Assembly: GCF_000283155.1 (NCBI RefSeq)
Contig: NW_004454267.1
Location: 3,487,501-3,551,500, forward strand
DNA: 64,000 bases
From: Ceratotherium simum simum
Taxonomy: Eukaryota > Chordata > Mammalia > Perissodactyla > Rhinocerotidae
Direction: 5' to 3'
Both the position numbers and the translations under genes were made by a program. The notes under the pieces are model-generated. The model was given only the letters and a program-made list of their open reading frames with translations, ran no database searches and was not told where the DNA came from. This document shows positions 12,679 to 27,000 of this stretch, in pieces. How positions within the stretch are numbered: position 1 is the first letter of the stretch; every line of letters begins with the position of its first letter.

Positions 12679-14252
12679 ATATCTTGAAAGTATGAGTATA
12701 TATCTTGGAAGAGATACTTTGAGACTATGAAAATCCTATTTTCCTCAAACCTTTGCCCACGAATACAGCATCTATTGGTGGATCTTGCCTGCCGCCATTA
12801 TTACTGTGGCGTTCTGATGGCGCGTTTGATTCCCTCTTTCTTTCTACATCCGTTCTTGGAATTCTTCTATAAGGAAGAGCTGTCCCTTCTCCCCTGTTTA
12901 TGTAATCATTTTCTAATGTAGCTGAGTATGGACTCAGGGACATTTATTTTATTCTACAGATTATAATCTAGTATTGTTTATTTTGTTGCTCACATTGCAC
13001 CACCTTTGGTGGTTGGAGCTTCTTCAGTTTGGCTCCTGTGTCCTTTGAACAAGTCCCCAGCCTTTTGTGAGCAACTCCTTATTTTCCTGCAACGCAAGGT
13101 GTTCCAGACTCATCTTGTATTTTCCCTGCCTCAGCTCTAGAGTGGACAGAGCTGAGAATGATGCATGTGTATAACCATGCATATAGTATACACACATTTC
13201 TGTGTCTGTCTGTCATATATATATATAAAACCATGCCTTTATACTGATAGCTCAGATTCCAGTTCAATACCACAGGGTGTATTTCAGTCTCCTCTCTTTT
13301 CTTATTCGTAACTTCTTTCTCCAGCAGTGGGAAATCCAGTTCTTATGATTTGCATTATATGTACTTGTTTAAATCTTTTATACATGTAAAGAAGTTTCAG
13401 AATTACTACCCCTGCCCTGTGAGCAGTGCATTTAGTGACTAGTCTATAGCATTTATGTGCAGCTCTTTTTGTCTTTAGCCTTACACTATCTAGTCAAGAT
13501 GCTGATTTCATAGTTCTTTTCTTCCCAGGCTCCTTCAGTGTGGTTATGGGATTCATTTGTAATACAGTTGGGTTTGCCTTGAGTGCTTGTATTCCATTTT
13601 GGGTTCCCTCCAGATCTTTTCTGTGGTTTCAATCAATTCTTAGTATCTTAGAATTGTATAGGTATTCAGAAGGTTCACAAACACAGAGCCAAAAGGACAG
13701 CTTGTCTGTAGAGTTGGGAGATTTTGTGTAGAATTATTTATGTCAAAGAATTGTGTATAGCCCTGTGAGTCAAGGAGTGTTACTCTCAAGGTCCACTGGG
13801 ATCTGAGTAAAAAGCTCCACTGTAGTGACCTGATGCTTTACGTTAAAAACCGTGTCACCTGGCTAGCTAAATCCAAGTTGATGTTCCATTTTGGTAGTTT
13901 AATTTTTATCAAAATGGAGTAACTTATTGCACACATATTGTGCTTTAGTTGGTTGAAAAGTGATGAGTTTCATTGGAAATGGTATTTAATTAAGAACATG
14001 CCCCATGAATTTTGACATAGGTGATGAAGGAAATAATTGAAAAATTCTGTTTAATATAGTTAGAAATTAGTTGTTTTTACCTTTTAGCATTGTTATGAAT
14101 GTATGACAATAAACGAGTTGTTTTAAAGAATACACTTCTAAAATAGATATCTGGAGTTTGTTCGCAGATTATTTGATGGTTCAAGGTACTTAGCGTTCAG
14201 TTACTTTTCTAACTTGAGCTCTTCAATAAAAATTTTATTATTTCTGATTCTT

Positions 14253-14466
14253 TTTTTTTTTTTAACTTTATTTTTATTTATTTTTTCCCCCCAAAGCCCC
14301 AGTAGATAGTTGTATGTCATAGTTGCACATCCTTCTAGTTGCTGTATGTGGGACGCGGCCTCAGCATGGCCTGACAAGCGGTGCCTCAGTGCGCGCCCGG
14401 GATCCGAACCTGGGCCACCAGCAGCGGAGCGCGTGCACTTAACCACTAAGCCACGGGGCCGGCCCC
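14253..14466 (-). mobile_element. ERE2-like SINE, inverted
   Basis: Body includes ccccagtagatagttgtatg and ends ccacggggccggcccc. Perfect target duplication tatttctgattctt at 14239-14252 and 14467-14480. It ends 290 bp before the next exon. Confidence 0.95.
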
Positions 14467-14756
14467 TATTTCTGATTCTTGAGGGTGGCAAGATGAAGAA
14501 AAATCAGAGAAAAAGATAATGAAATAAAAATCACTTGGAGCTTTTACTTTGCATTCTGGATTTAACACCACAAAATTTAAGAGAAATGAAGCCAGCCCTA
14601 ATTTATTTATTTGCGTATATTTATACCTTTTTTTTTTAACGTCGAGAAGTGAGGTTAATAGAAAATTCTCGTGGAATCTGAGCCATACATTTCACTCACA
14701 AGCCCCAATATGGTTTTGTACCTGGAAGTCTTTTTCCTAACCTTGACTTTCTTTAG

Positions 14757-14984
<228 letters not shown>

Positions 14985-15469
14985 TGAAGAGATGTGCATA
15001 CAAGCCATTTTAAGGGGTCTTCAGTCATCTGCCATTGCCAGAACAAGGTTAAACCTTCGTTTCATCTTGATGTCAGTGGTTTGCTCAGTTAGTGCTGGGC
15101 AGGGGTTCCCCAGCCACAGGTGTGGTCTTATAGTTGGTACTGCTGACATTAGACATAGCAGGGCCATTGAAGGTGAGTGGTGCTTTAGAGTCAGCTGAAC
15201 TGGATCAGGTCCTAGAAAATTCTTGATTACCTCCTGCTAGGCTGCTTCGCTTAGATTCTCTGTTGACCCTGGTGTTTTTTCACTCTTGGAGCCAAGTCAT
15301 CTCAGTGCACCAAAGCATGAGCTTCTTTGGTGGCACAGGAAAAGAGTTCCTCTTCTGTCTCTCTCTCTTCTGCTCCCTGAATCCCTCTCCTTTATTTTCA
15401 CACCATAATTTCTGTCCTTTAGCGATTTCCCCAACTTTCATAACTTCAGCTGAAAACACCGACATCTTT

Positions 15470-15657
15470 TTTTTGTGTGTGTGTGTGAGGAAGCTCAGCC
15501 CTGAGCTAACATCCATGCCAATCCTCCTCTTTTTTTTTTTTTTTTTTGCCACAGCATGGCCTGACAAGCAGTGCATCAGTGCGTGGCTGGGATCTGAACC
15601 CGGGCCGCTAACAGCAGAGCGTGCGCACTTAACCGCTACGCCACGGGGCCGGCCGCC
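15470..15657 (-). mobile_element. ERE SINE, inverted, internally deleted
   Basis: Has the ERE end 'gagctaacatccatgccaat', then a long T tract where the middle of the body is missing, then the head ending cggggccggcc. Target duplication acac(c/t)gacatcttt at 15456-15469 and 15658-15671 with one mismatch. Confidence 0.88.
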
Positions 15658-16011
15658 ACACTGACATCTTTATCTCCAACTGTGATCTCTCCTCAGATCC
15701 GAGTACACAGTTCATGCACCTGCTGACTCCACACATCTGCACCTGGATAGCCTTCAGACTAGGTGGTATTTAGAATGTCTCAAACGAAATATGTAACTTA
15801 CACAACCTTTCTTTTCCTTCTTACTGTTTCTAAACCAGTCTCTTACTTTCTCTTGATTCCATTACTATAAATGATACCCAGTCACCAACACTATTTTTAG
15901 CGTCAGTTTGACTCTTCCTCTGTCCTCCAGATCCGGTCAGTTGCAAAATCTTGACAGTTTTATCTGCGTGCTGTTTATCACATCTGGATTGCAAGTAGCC
16001 TTGTTTATTAA

Positions 16012-16085
16012 CTGGAGTTTAGTAAACTCCAGGCAGAACTCCCTGTCTCACTTGAACCTTTGTTTACTAAACAAGGTTTAAACAA
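16012..16085. repeat. Two adjacent hairpin-forming palindromes
   Basis: Arm ctggagttta (16012-16021) pairs with taaactccag (16023-16032) around one base. About 20 bp on, cttgaacctttgttta pairs with taaacaaggtt and a nearby caag (16051-16085) with one bulge and a few unpaired bases. Both share the tttaNtaaac centre. Function unknown. Confidence 0.7.
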
Positions 16086-16106
16086 GAGATTGCCTATCCT
16101 TTAAAT

Positions 16107-16328
16107 AAGAGGTTGGCAAACTTTTTTTGTTAAGGGCCAGATAGTAAAATATTGGGCTTTCTGTGCTGTGCGACGTCTGTCACAACTCTCAACGCTGCCG
16201 TTGTAGCCCAAAAACTGCCACAGAATGCATAAACAAATGGGTATGGCTTTGTTCTCATAAAATTTTATTTAAAAAGTAGGCAGTGGGCCAGATTTGGCCT
16301 GCAGGCCATGGTTTGCCAACCCTTGCTT
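16107..16328 (+). mobile_element. hAT-Charlie-type nonautonomous transposon
   Basis: Ends are inverted: gaggttggcaaactt at the left and ggtttgccaacccttg at the right. The middle has gggccagatagtaaaatatt and gggccagatttggcctgcag, typical of an abundant mammalian hAT fossil. A second copy, in the opposite orientation, lies at 1489-1695. Confidence 0.75.
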
Positions 16329-16889
16329 TAAACTGCCACTAGATTAATCTTTTATTACTTCTGGATTGGGAGATACCCACTTTAGAGTTCAGTCTCATTT
16401 ATACGTCTGCAAAGCCTCAGTTACTTACGTTTCTTATGTGACATTGTTCCTTTAGCACCTTGATTATTGCCTTGGAAAAGTCCAGCACAGCCCAGCCACG
16501 AATACACTGGGGCTGTTGCTCCCTTTGTCCTATTTCTGCAAACTTAAGGTTCTCACAGCTTTTCCTGATAACTGTATCACCCTCTGGGACTCAAAGGCTT
16601 GTGAGTCTCAAACATGATGGGTACGAGTTTGCATTGTATAAATCTAAAGAGCTAATATTTATTTCACATCAGCCACTTCTTACAGGCCGAACAGACCAAA
16701 GTAGCGCTTCTCTCATGACTTTTTGACCTTTAAAGCAATGAAGTTATCAGTAAGGAAAGAGGAAAGTAAATTTAGTACTGTGTTTATAGGTGTTTTGAAT
16801 ACCAAACAGAGCTTGGCACATAGGAGGCATTAAATATTGATTTAACAAATGAGTATCTTCCACCAGTTTTATAATCTTCTGTTGTTTGG

Positions 16890-17440
16890 CTCTATTCACA
16901 TCACTGACCCTTCTCAAAATTCTGAACTAATCCCATATTCTTTGTTTTTCTATATAGTTGACTCTTTTTAGCCTGGCATACCAAGCTTTCTATAATCTGG
17001 CCCAATGTTCTTGTGTAGTCTAGTCACTCGTTACTCTCCTTATTCTCAACCAGGCTCGTTTGTTCCCTGGAAAGTGCTTTGTGTTTTTTCTTGTGTGTGT
17101 TTTTGGTATATAATTTCCTCCAACTTGACTTGTCTCTAGCTTTTCTCAATGTTTGCTGTATGCACCTTTCCCTGTCTTACCAAGGTCCAGCTTATGCCTC
17201 TTGTCTGAAGTTTTCCCTGCCTGCTGCCTTGCCCAAGACGTGATTTCTCCTTTCCCTGAGCTCCCTCAGAGCTGTGTACCTCTTATGGTGCATAAATTGT
17301 GTTTTTACAACTTATCCCTCTCCTCCTTCTAGATGGTTGGCTCCATGGACAAGGAGCATAACGTTTTTGTTGTCTGTGTCTAAATGCATAGCATACACTC
17401 TGTATGTAAGCACTTAATAAATGTTCACTTGAATGAAACT
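16890..17440 (+). repeat. L2 LINE 3' end
   Basis: Sense-oriented L2: 'tataatctggcccaatgttc', 'ctgaagttttccctgcctgc', 'ccatggacaaggagcataac', ending 'cacttaataaatgttcactt'. Old and diverged. Confidence 0.75.
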
Positions 17441-17460
17441 AGTTTTGAATCAAATTCTAG

Positions 17461-17660
17461 TAGAAGAAGCATGTGATTTGTTGCCGAGTGAGAGGTGGGT
17501 TAGGGTAAGTTGTCTCATCCCTTGCTTTATTACTGAGGTGACCTGAGTAAGTTACTTAGCTTTTTTGTGTTCTGTCATTGTCAAAGGGAGAAAATGGTTT
17601 TCTTCCATCTGCTTTTAGAAGAAGTGATGAGAATAAATGAGAAAACATATTTAAAATTGT
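17461..17660 (+). repeat. MIR SINE, diverged
   Basis: Weak MIR pattern: 'ctgaggtgacctgagtaagt' followed by 'tacttagctttttt' and a downstream 'gagaataaatgagaaaacat'. Directly follows the L2 end. Confidence 0.5.
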
Positions 17661-18773
17661 AGAGCTTTAATATGCACTGGTACCAAATTTTCCATTTAAA
17701 AGTATACTAAAGAATCCAAAGTTTGGAGCTGCCTTTTGGGGGAGAGTCTCTTCTCAAGAGTCTTCTTGGTACCTCAGCATGACCTTTTAGAAGGCATTGG
17801 TCTAGAACTCCGCTATCTGCTGGCCCTGGAAGTAGCCATAATTCTAATTTTTTCTTGCTTGTGAAGCTTTGTAATGGTACTGAGAGATTACAAACAGTCA
17901 TTATTGCATTTTTGTTTGACTTAGCATTGAAACCACTTGTTCGTGTATTGTCCATTAATTTAACAATAGCCATTGAAAAGCTGGTAAATATTTCAGACTA
18001 GCTAAATACAGTCTGTATTTACAGGCTTGCAAAGCTAATTGGAAATGGCAGTTTCCTATGAAGCATGAATAACGCTGTAGAGACGTGTAGTTGGGAGGGG
18101 TCAGGAGTATGACTGCTCAGTCTAGCGTGGCAATTATGTATGTAAATAAGTTAATTCAAAATGAGAGCACTCTCATTTCAGCTTTAGACTTCCTGATCAA
18201 AGTAGACTTGGGAAATGAATTGTCTAATTGAGGCACTCGATATTGGTGCCACTTTAGCAGTTTTCTGAGTAGTTAAAGCAGGAATAATGTGTGTATTGAA
18301 AAGTCTGTGTTTTAGTGGCCATTTTAACCAACATTTCAAAGGTGCTCCCAGTAAAGGTATAGTCTAGTTTACACTATTTCCATTTCCTATATAAACCATT
18401 TTATTTAAATAACTCTGCTAGCCTCACCATTATGAATTTGTCTAATAGAGCAATTACTGTAAGTTTTCTATATATAATAGAAACCTTTCTCCTGCCTCCT
18501 ATTTCAGGCATACAATGCTTAAATTTGTCTATTTTGGTTATGCAAAGGTTTTATTTCGTGATTCCCAATCAGTGAGAAATTGGGAAGATTTTTAAAAAGT
18601 ATTAACTAGAAATGGGTCTGGCAATTTAGCTTAAAGGGGCTTGTGTGAAGTATCAGAGTTTGTTTGTGAAGAGAGCTATGGAACTTGAAATATTTATGTT
18701 TGTTTTTAAGTTTGGAGCTGCCTTTTGTGAGCGTATTAGTAAAATTGTAACAAGTCATTCTCTTGTTTTTTAG

Positions 18774-18817
18774 GACTTAAATGAGTTTAAGGAGATGACA
18801 ACATGTGTTTTCCCCAG
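18774..18817 (+). CDS. PARN: PARN coding exon, residues 307-321
   Basis: 44 nt between gttttttag and gtaagc. Encodes DLNEFKEMTTCVFP and the first two bases of R321. It continues the nuclease fold after the D292 segment. Its 3.9-kb upstream intron carries an ERE, a hAT fossil and L2/MIR sequence. Confidence 0.96.
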
Positions 18818-19147
18818 GTAAGCTTTCTTTGAGGATTTGTCTTCCATTTGCAACAGTCATCATGGCATATATAATACAAATAGGTATGTAGTAATTTATT
18901 AAAACCATTAGATTGTGAATATAATCCAGTTGATATAACCTGGGAAATTTTTTAATAGCCCCAAGTTTGTGATGGTTTGCTTTTATAATTGGTGATTGGT
19001 TTTGTCACTCCATTAAAAATCAAAGTTTTAACTGAGAGTGAAAATAGGTAGCAGCTCCTTTTTTCTCATCCCACACACATCCTGCTGTCTGAAGAACTGG
19101 TGAAGTTTTCTTGAGTTGGCTCTTGTCTTTCTTGTATGTTGGATATA

Positions 19148-19911
19148 GTCATGCACCACACAATGACGTTTGGTCAATGATGGACCACATATGTGGCGGT
19201 GGTCCCGTAAGATTAGTACCATATAGCCTAGACGTGTAGTAGGCTCTACCATCTTGGTTTGTGTAAGTACTGGAGGGGAGGAAGAAATTTTCCTCTGCTC
19301 TTCTAGGTTCTTCTGGCTGGTCTAAGAATTAGTTGACGTGATACAGTTTAACAGGAGAAAAACAAAAGTTTAATAATATGTATACATGGGAGAAACACAG
19401 GAAAACTAAATAACTCACCAAAATGGCTGGAGCCTTCACCTTAAATACTGTCCTCAGCTAAAGACAAAAGAAGATGTTTGAGGAGTGGGGAGAGTCAGGG
19501 ACTTCAAAGGAAAAAAGGCAATTCACAGGTAGGTGAAAAGGAGCAAATTTGGAACACAAATATTTGGTTACACAGAAACAGAAGAACATAGAGGGGAGCC
19601 CAACAAACAGGCTTTTCTAGGTTCCTCCCAGTCTACCACCTAGTTCGTGTTATGCTGAGGTGATAGCTCGCTTCCTGAGACAGATTTTTTTGTTTGAATT
19701 CTGTTCGGCAGTTAAGGAGGAGGTAACAAGAAAAACTTGCTGAATCTTTTGTTTCTTAAAAATAATCAGCCTAAAATAATCCTCACGTTAAAGAGACATT
19801 TGGGGATGGCAAGTTTTGTTCCCCTTCAGTACATTCTGTGATGTTTCCGTGACGAAATGACCTAATGACTCATTTCTCAGAACGTGTCCTCATTGTTAAG
19901 TACCGCATGAC
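19148..19911 (-). mobile_element. MER2-type Tigger element split by an LTR
   Basis: Left part 19148-19270 and right part 19829-19911 together look like MER2: terminal inverted repeats gtcatgcacc... and ...gcatgac, with TA dinucleotides at 19146-19147 and 19912-19913 as expected for pogo/Tigger elements. The break falls exactly at a solo LTR with a 4-bp duplication. Confidence 0.85.
19271..19828 (-). mobile_element. Solo ERV LTR (class I-like), inverted
   Basis: 558 bp beginning tggagggg and ending ccccttca, the TG...CA ends of an LTR. It is flanked by gtac at 19267-19270 and 19829-19832. On the - strand there is an ATTAAA polyadenylation signal (19369-19374 on +). The 4-bp duplication suggests a gammaretrovirus-like (ERV1) integrase. 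Shares its R/U5 region with the LTR at 52656-53318. No internal viral sequence is present. Confidence 0.85.
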
Positions 19912-20733
19912 TACGTATCTTGTCACAGTGAACTGTCCAGTTGAGAGTATTCTGTATTCAGTCAACTGTCTAGCTAGAGATATTTTTCCTCAACTTTAAG
20001 TCAGTGCCTTTACCTGTTAGTATTTTCCACAGTTAACATTGCGTGTTAGTTCTGATATGTCATGTCCGCTAGATCACATGCCAGCTATGTGGAGCCTACA
20101 GAGCAAGCGTCTGCGTTTGAGAACCCATTTGAAAGGGGACGGGCATGGTAGCGGAGCAGTTGCTCTTTCAGCTGGGTTATTTCTGTCCTGTTATCTACAA
20201 TGTTCACATTTATGTGAAAAGAAACAGTTTTCGTATTAGTGTCTCTCTCTTTTAGTATTCCGATATCTGCAATAGAGTAGTAAGGAATAACAACAATAGC
20301 ATGAAACTACCAAGTGCAGATTTTGACCCTCCAGGAATTTATATCGTACAAGTCTGGGTAGTGGTAGTAGATGGCAACAGCTTGGGAATGTTAGACCTGC
20401 AGCAGTATTTGAACCGTGTAAACCATATGAGGATATTTGACTTACCCTAGAGATTGACATAGCCCGCACCCTCTCAGGGTACAAGCAAGTCTAGAACTTG
20501 TGCTCTGAGTGTGGCAGGGTGTGGACTCTCCCACAGCCTCTTGATGAAGTTCCTGGTTGAGGAGACTGAGTCCCCACTCTAATGTAGCAGAGATGCCAGC
20601 ACTAGGTCAGAATGGCCAATGTGCTTAATTCCCCTGTCCACTTTTAAGACACTAGGCTATTCGTTTGAGTAAAATATATTTTGAACATTGATGTACATTT
20701 TGTTTATCTTATTAAAAATTCTTTTGTCTTTAG

Positions 20734-20776
20734 ACTTTTGGATACTAAATTGATGGCCAGCACACAACCTTTTAAG
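20734..20776 (+). CDS. PARN: PARN coding exon, residues 321-335
   Basis: 43 nt between gtctttag and a gtattt donor. Completes R321 and encodes LLDTKLMASTQPFK, ending on a codon boundary. Nuclease core. Confidence 0.96.
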
Positions 20777-21444
20777 GTATTTAAAAATTTTGAATATCAC
20801 TGATAAGCTATATTTTTGAAACTTTCTGAATTGCTCACTAAGAGCTTTAGACTTCTAGTGTATTTAAATGTAATTTTTAAATACATCCCCCAAAAAAGGA
20901 AAGAATGAAAATGAAAAAAAAATTGGAAAAAGGCTATAAATAAATATATCAAAATGTGAATAAGCAGTTGTCTTTGGGTGGTAGAATTATGGGTTTTTTA
21001 TCTTTTATTTTTTGAATGTAAGCTTTCTAATATTGAAATACATAATGTATTTTTGAATACATTACACATGCACACTTCATTTCTTTACTTATTTTCTATA
21101 TTTGCTAATATAAGATATATTTTCTAATCAAGAAAATTCAGGTGAAAGTATAATCATTTGCTATTTTGTGAAGTGACTTTATATAACTGAGTGAAACGAA
21201 TGCGAGAAGAGTATAGCTTTCTGGCCAAAGGTCTGTAGATATTTAACACATCTGTAAAAACCTTTCATATGGTTGTACTTTCCATATGGTGAAAATTAAA
21301 CTCAACTTCTGTGTTTCTGTAAAGAACACAAGGGGGCAGTATGAGATGCTTTTTTTTTTTTTTTGGTCCTGACATTCAGTGAATCTCTTTAATACGTGTT
21401 GCGCTGAGATGATAAGGGCTCATAATTCTCTGCTTGCCGGTTGA

Positions 21445-22920
<1,476 letters not shown>

Positions 22921-22924
22921 TATT

Positions 22925-23160
22925 TATAGATAACAGTGACTAGACGTTTACCTTGTACCAAGCGCTGTGTAAGAGCTTTACTTACATTAGCTCATCTGAT
23001 TCTCACAAAAGCCTAATGAGGGAGGTTTGATTGTCATCTCCATTCCACCAGAATGGAGGCCCAGAGGTGAAGTGACTTGCCCGAGATCACATAGCAAATA
23101 AGTGATGGAGCAAAGACTCAAACTCAGACAGCAGGCTCCAGAGTCCATTTTGTTAATCGT
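22925..23160 (-). repeat. MIR SINE, inverted
   Basis: Well-kept complement of MIR: 'ttacattagctcatctgatt', 'gaagtgacttgcccgagatc', 'gcaggctccagagtccattt'. Confidence 0.85.
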
Positions 23161-23528
23161 TACTCTGAAATACCTGTTGTGTCTCGATGTTATCATTATC
23201 TATAAGAGAAGAAGCTCCTTTTTGTGACTTTAGGAAGCAATCAGAAGAGGAATCATTGTCGTAGGGTGAGTCATGCATGGTCGTAAATAGCACCCACCAG
23301 TGTGCAACGAGGAGGCCTGCGCAGAGTCTTTGGTAATGTATGTAACGGAGGCATTTCTCTAGTCTAAACCAAAGCCCTCGTTTTCCATGACTCTGATATC
23401 TCATATTATAAAGTCTTGTGTGGAGAGAATTAAGAAATAGCTTTTCTCCTGCTTATTTAGGATATTTTAGCAGTACAAACTAAGGCAGTTTGGATTTGGT
23501 AGGGCAGCGTGCTTCCCAATATTCGTGA

Positions 23529-23774
<246 letters not shown>

Positions 23775-23999
23775 TAGAAGTGGGAGGGTTTTGAGGTTGG
23801 AGTCGGAGGAGATTGGGGTGAGGGGATGGAGAGTACATAGGAGGAACCGTTGACACTTAACCTGTGGCATGGTATTTGGCCCACGTGAGCACCTTTTACC
23901 CCTGCTGAACCATACTGTTGATTTAAATATATTTTTGCCTGAACTTGCAGGCTTTGTCTGTTTGACTGTATATAATCCTCTGCTTCTTTTCTTCATTAG

Positions 24000-24069
24000 G
24001 TTCTTTTCTTAGTCCTCCAAAAATTCATGTGTCTGCCAGATCAAAACTCATTGAACCTTTTTTTAACAA
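24000..24069 (+). CDS. PARN: PARN coding exon, residues 398-421
   Basis: 70 nt between cttcattag and gtaagt. Completes G398 and encodes [20 protein letters not shown] then FN, with two bases of K421. It ends the nuclease domain region before the RRM. The following intron is 15.5 kb. Confidence 0.97.
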
Positions 24070-27000
24070 GTAAGTAATCAGAGGGTCCCATTCCCCAAGT
24101 TGTCTCTCTGTGGAAGAGCCAGTACTGGGGACGTCAGTTAGGGGTGATTGGGAGGCGCAGTGCATTTTTAGATAAAATATTTCTCATCTCTAGAGACTCA
24201 GATTTTTTTGAAAATAGAAATTGACCTCTGGGGAAATAATTTCTTAAATATATTGGCTTAAAAAAAAAAGAAAAGAAAACATTGCCAAAGGTAGTGCATC
24301 TCTTCTAAGACACAGAGGTGGTGGTTTTGGAAATTAAATTACCTACGAGAGAGAGAGAGAGAGAATACACAGTTAGACCTAACTTACCCCTAACAAACTT
24401 TACATGTGAGATTCTTTCTAAGATGTTGGTTACACAAATGGCTTTTAAGATAGTCTGTGGAGAAGTTCTAATTGTCATCCCGAGCCCTTATCTGAATGGA
24501 TCCGATGAAGTAAAATCTTGCTCATGTACCTTCATTGTTGGAAGAAGTCAGTGTGATTTCAGGAGAAGTCTAAGTGAATTTTCAAAGACTCTCAAGATTA
24601 TTACTTCAAAGTGTGATTTGTGCTTTCTTGGCACAGTCGAGACTAAAGTTATGGATATGATCCTCAAGCAGACCACAGCTTGGCTCTGTGCCAGAGCCCT
24701 AAACCTTCGTCTTTACCCCAACTCTCTTAGCAGGGTTGGTTCTAGGAGATTCTGGGCAAGCCAGACAGAACAAGGCAGCCCACATCGATCACTACCACTG
24801 AGAGAGTGAACCATTTCACTCTTGGGCTGGTTACATCATTTCCTTACATTACATGCAGCACTTTACAATCCTATCAGTGCTTTACCAAGTAAGAATACTG
24901 TCTCCTTCAGATGCCTGTATAAATACTAGTATCACAGCGCTTGTACTTAGGTGACAGCCTGCAGAGACAGATGTTAATTCCAAACATCTGGATTCCTACG
25001 GGTTCGGAATTTGTGTAGTCTGAGTTAGGGAATTTTATCATACTGTGGCTTCTTATTTTCTTAATCTTTGTTCTTCTTTTCTATGTAAGTTCAGAGGTAA
25101 ATGTGTTTGACTTTCAAAACATCTTTCAAAGAGGGCTGGGTAACCATGTTGTATATATTGAAAATTAAGTTGAATTTTTCCACATGGAAAATTAATTCTG
25201 CTAACAATTGAGTCCTTGCTGTCTATCTATTTCCTTATGGGGAAAACAGGATTTTCTTACCTCTTAACTCTCATTTTGGGGGCAGTGCTTATCTTTATCT
25301 TTGTAAATCTTTGGAAAGGCAGCTTATGTCATAGACTGTTGAACTTGCAAGTGACACTAAATATTGTTTGGATCATGACCATTCCTTGCAGTTTTATGTG
25401 CATGATGTTAAGTTTGTTGTTCAACAGTATTTTTCAACTGGGAGATGTTTACTCATTTTTAAATATTTTAAATAATGATCCTGCGTCTTCACTAAAATCA
25501 ACTCCTTATAAAATCAGATGATGTATACAAACTGGGTTAGATATAGGCTGCATCTAGTTTATCAGTAATCTGTCTGACCAACATGAAGAGCAGTCAAAAT
25601 AAGCTTTGATTAAAAAGCTTAATTAAGACTATATTTTCTAGATCAATTTGATTTTGCTAATAATGTGAAAGACTGTTACTCAAAAGAACTGGACAGTAAA
25701 CACATAGCTTCATTTTAAATTGGGACATCTGTCCATTCAGATTTTTTTTGCCAAAACCTAGATGCATACCAAAAATAGTTGAGGATTCAGAAATCCTCCT
25801 GTGATATTGCACTGAAAATTCTTGCGTTTGATTTTTTGCTCTATTTTTTCCCCATCTCTAAAGGAAGAATATTTTCTTCATCTTTGAAAGAAAAAGAATT
25901 CCAGCAGGATTTGAAATGCAAAATAAGAACTATTTTTATTCTATATTGGAATAGCGTGGTCAAGTACAGTCATCCATTCTTAACCCATTTAGAAAGTGGA
26001 AAGAGCAGTTGCTTCTTTTGACATCTCTTTCTGCTTTTCAGGATTACCCTTGTAGAAAAACATCTGACAATTGCCATTAACTTTATCTCAAGTGGTTGAT
26101 TTTAGAAGAATCTGTAAATTTTTCTGAGGGTTTATTTGTTTTGGCACCGGGCTTTTCTCAATGTAAGCTTAACCAAATATGCATAGTCCTAACACAAATT
26201 TGGATGAACATCAAACCACCTACATATGCAAATAATATTTTGTTCTGCTCTCACCAGATTTATGTTTAAAAAGTAAACCTTCAGGGGAAATAAACTCCAC
26301 CTGTTTCTGCATTATTCTAAATTAGTGTTGGGCTGCATTGGGTGTGTCTTTTTGGAAGCTTTATTGAGTTAACTATTGAGACGATCCTGAGACAGCTGGT
26401 GTTTGAGCAGTATGCAAAGACCAAATGTAATATAAGGTGCTCTCTGAGCGATATTTGTCTGGAAGAATCTCCCATGAGGATTTTGTATGGTGCCATTTTG
26501 TCTCTTTCATGGCCTAGGCACCTCCCCTATTTCTCCTTACTTTGTTGAAATCAGAATGAAAGTCATAAGAGAGTTGAGCGATGGAAATCAGGATCAGAGC
26601 AGTGCTAATGACAGGCTGTGTGGAATGTGCTCCTCGTTTATGTTGTAGGCTCTCTGGCCAGAAAATGATTTACCTTCTTTTATAACCTTGGTCAGTTTTA
26701 ATCAATGCATGGAAAACCAGACTTAGAGAAGATCCTTTGGTCAAGTCCTTTTAGGCTGGAAAGAGCTAAAAATACTCTCCGCTTTTGCTTTTTATTGCAC
26801 CACAGAAAGCGCAAAATCAGACTTTTGCCTTATGTTTTATTAACAGTCATCTGTTTCTGCGAAACACCTTGAACTCTCTTGTAGATCACCTTTTATGAAG
26901 GTTTTTGGGGAAGGTTATTTTCTCTTTACCTCAGTTCTTAGAAAGAGGAAGGAAATGAGCAGATCTTTTATTTTGGCTCGTCTCTGTAAGTAACGGAGTT

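Larger units (their letters stand above)
11590..13735 (-). repeat. L1M 3' region, inverted, with two nested EREs
   Basis: Long antisense L1M-type 3' sequence: 'gagcttccatatatccctca', 'caccagtttttccactaagt', 'gttgaccttggccacttggt', and 'tttgcccacgaatacagcat'. EREs at 11910-12170 and 12397-12678 interrupt it. Boundaries are approximate. Confidence 0.75.

Noticed and set aside
24318..24809. 163-codon open frame beginning in a GA-rich run
   Set aside because: Low-complexity start and no recognised domain; most likely chance.
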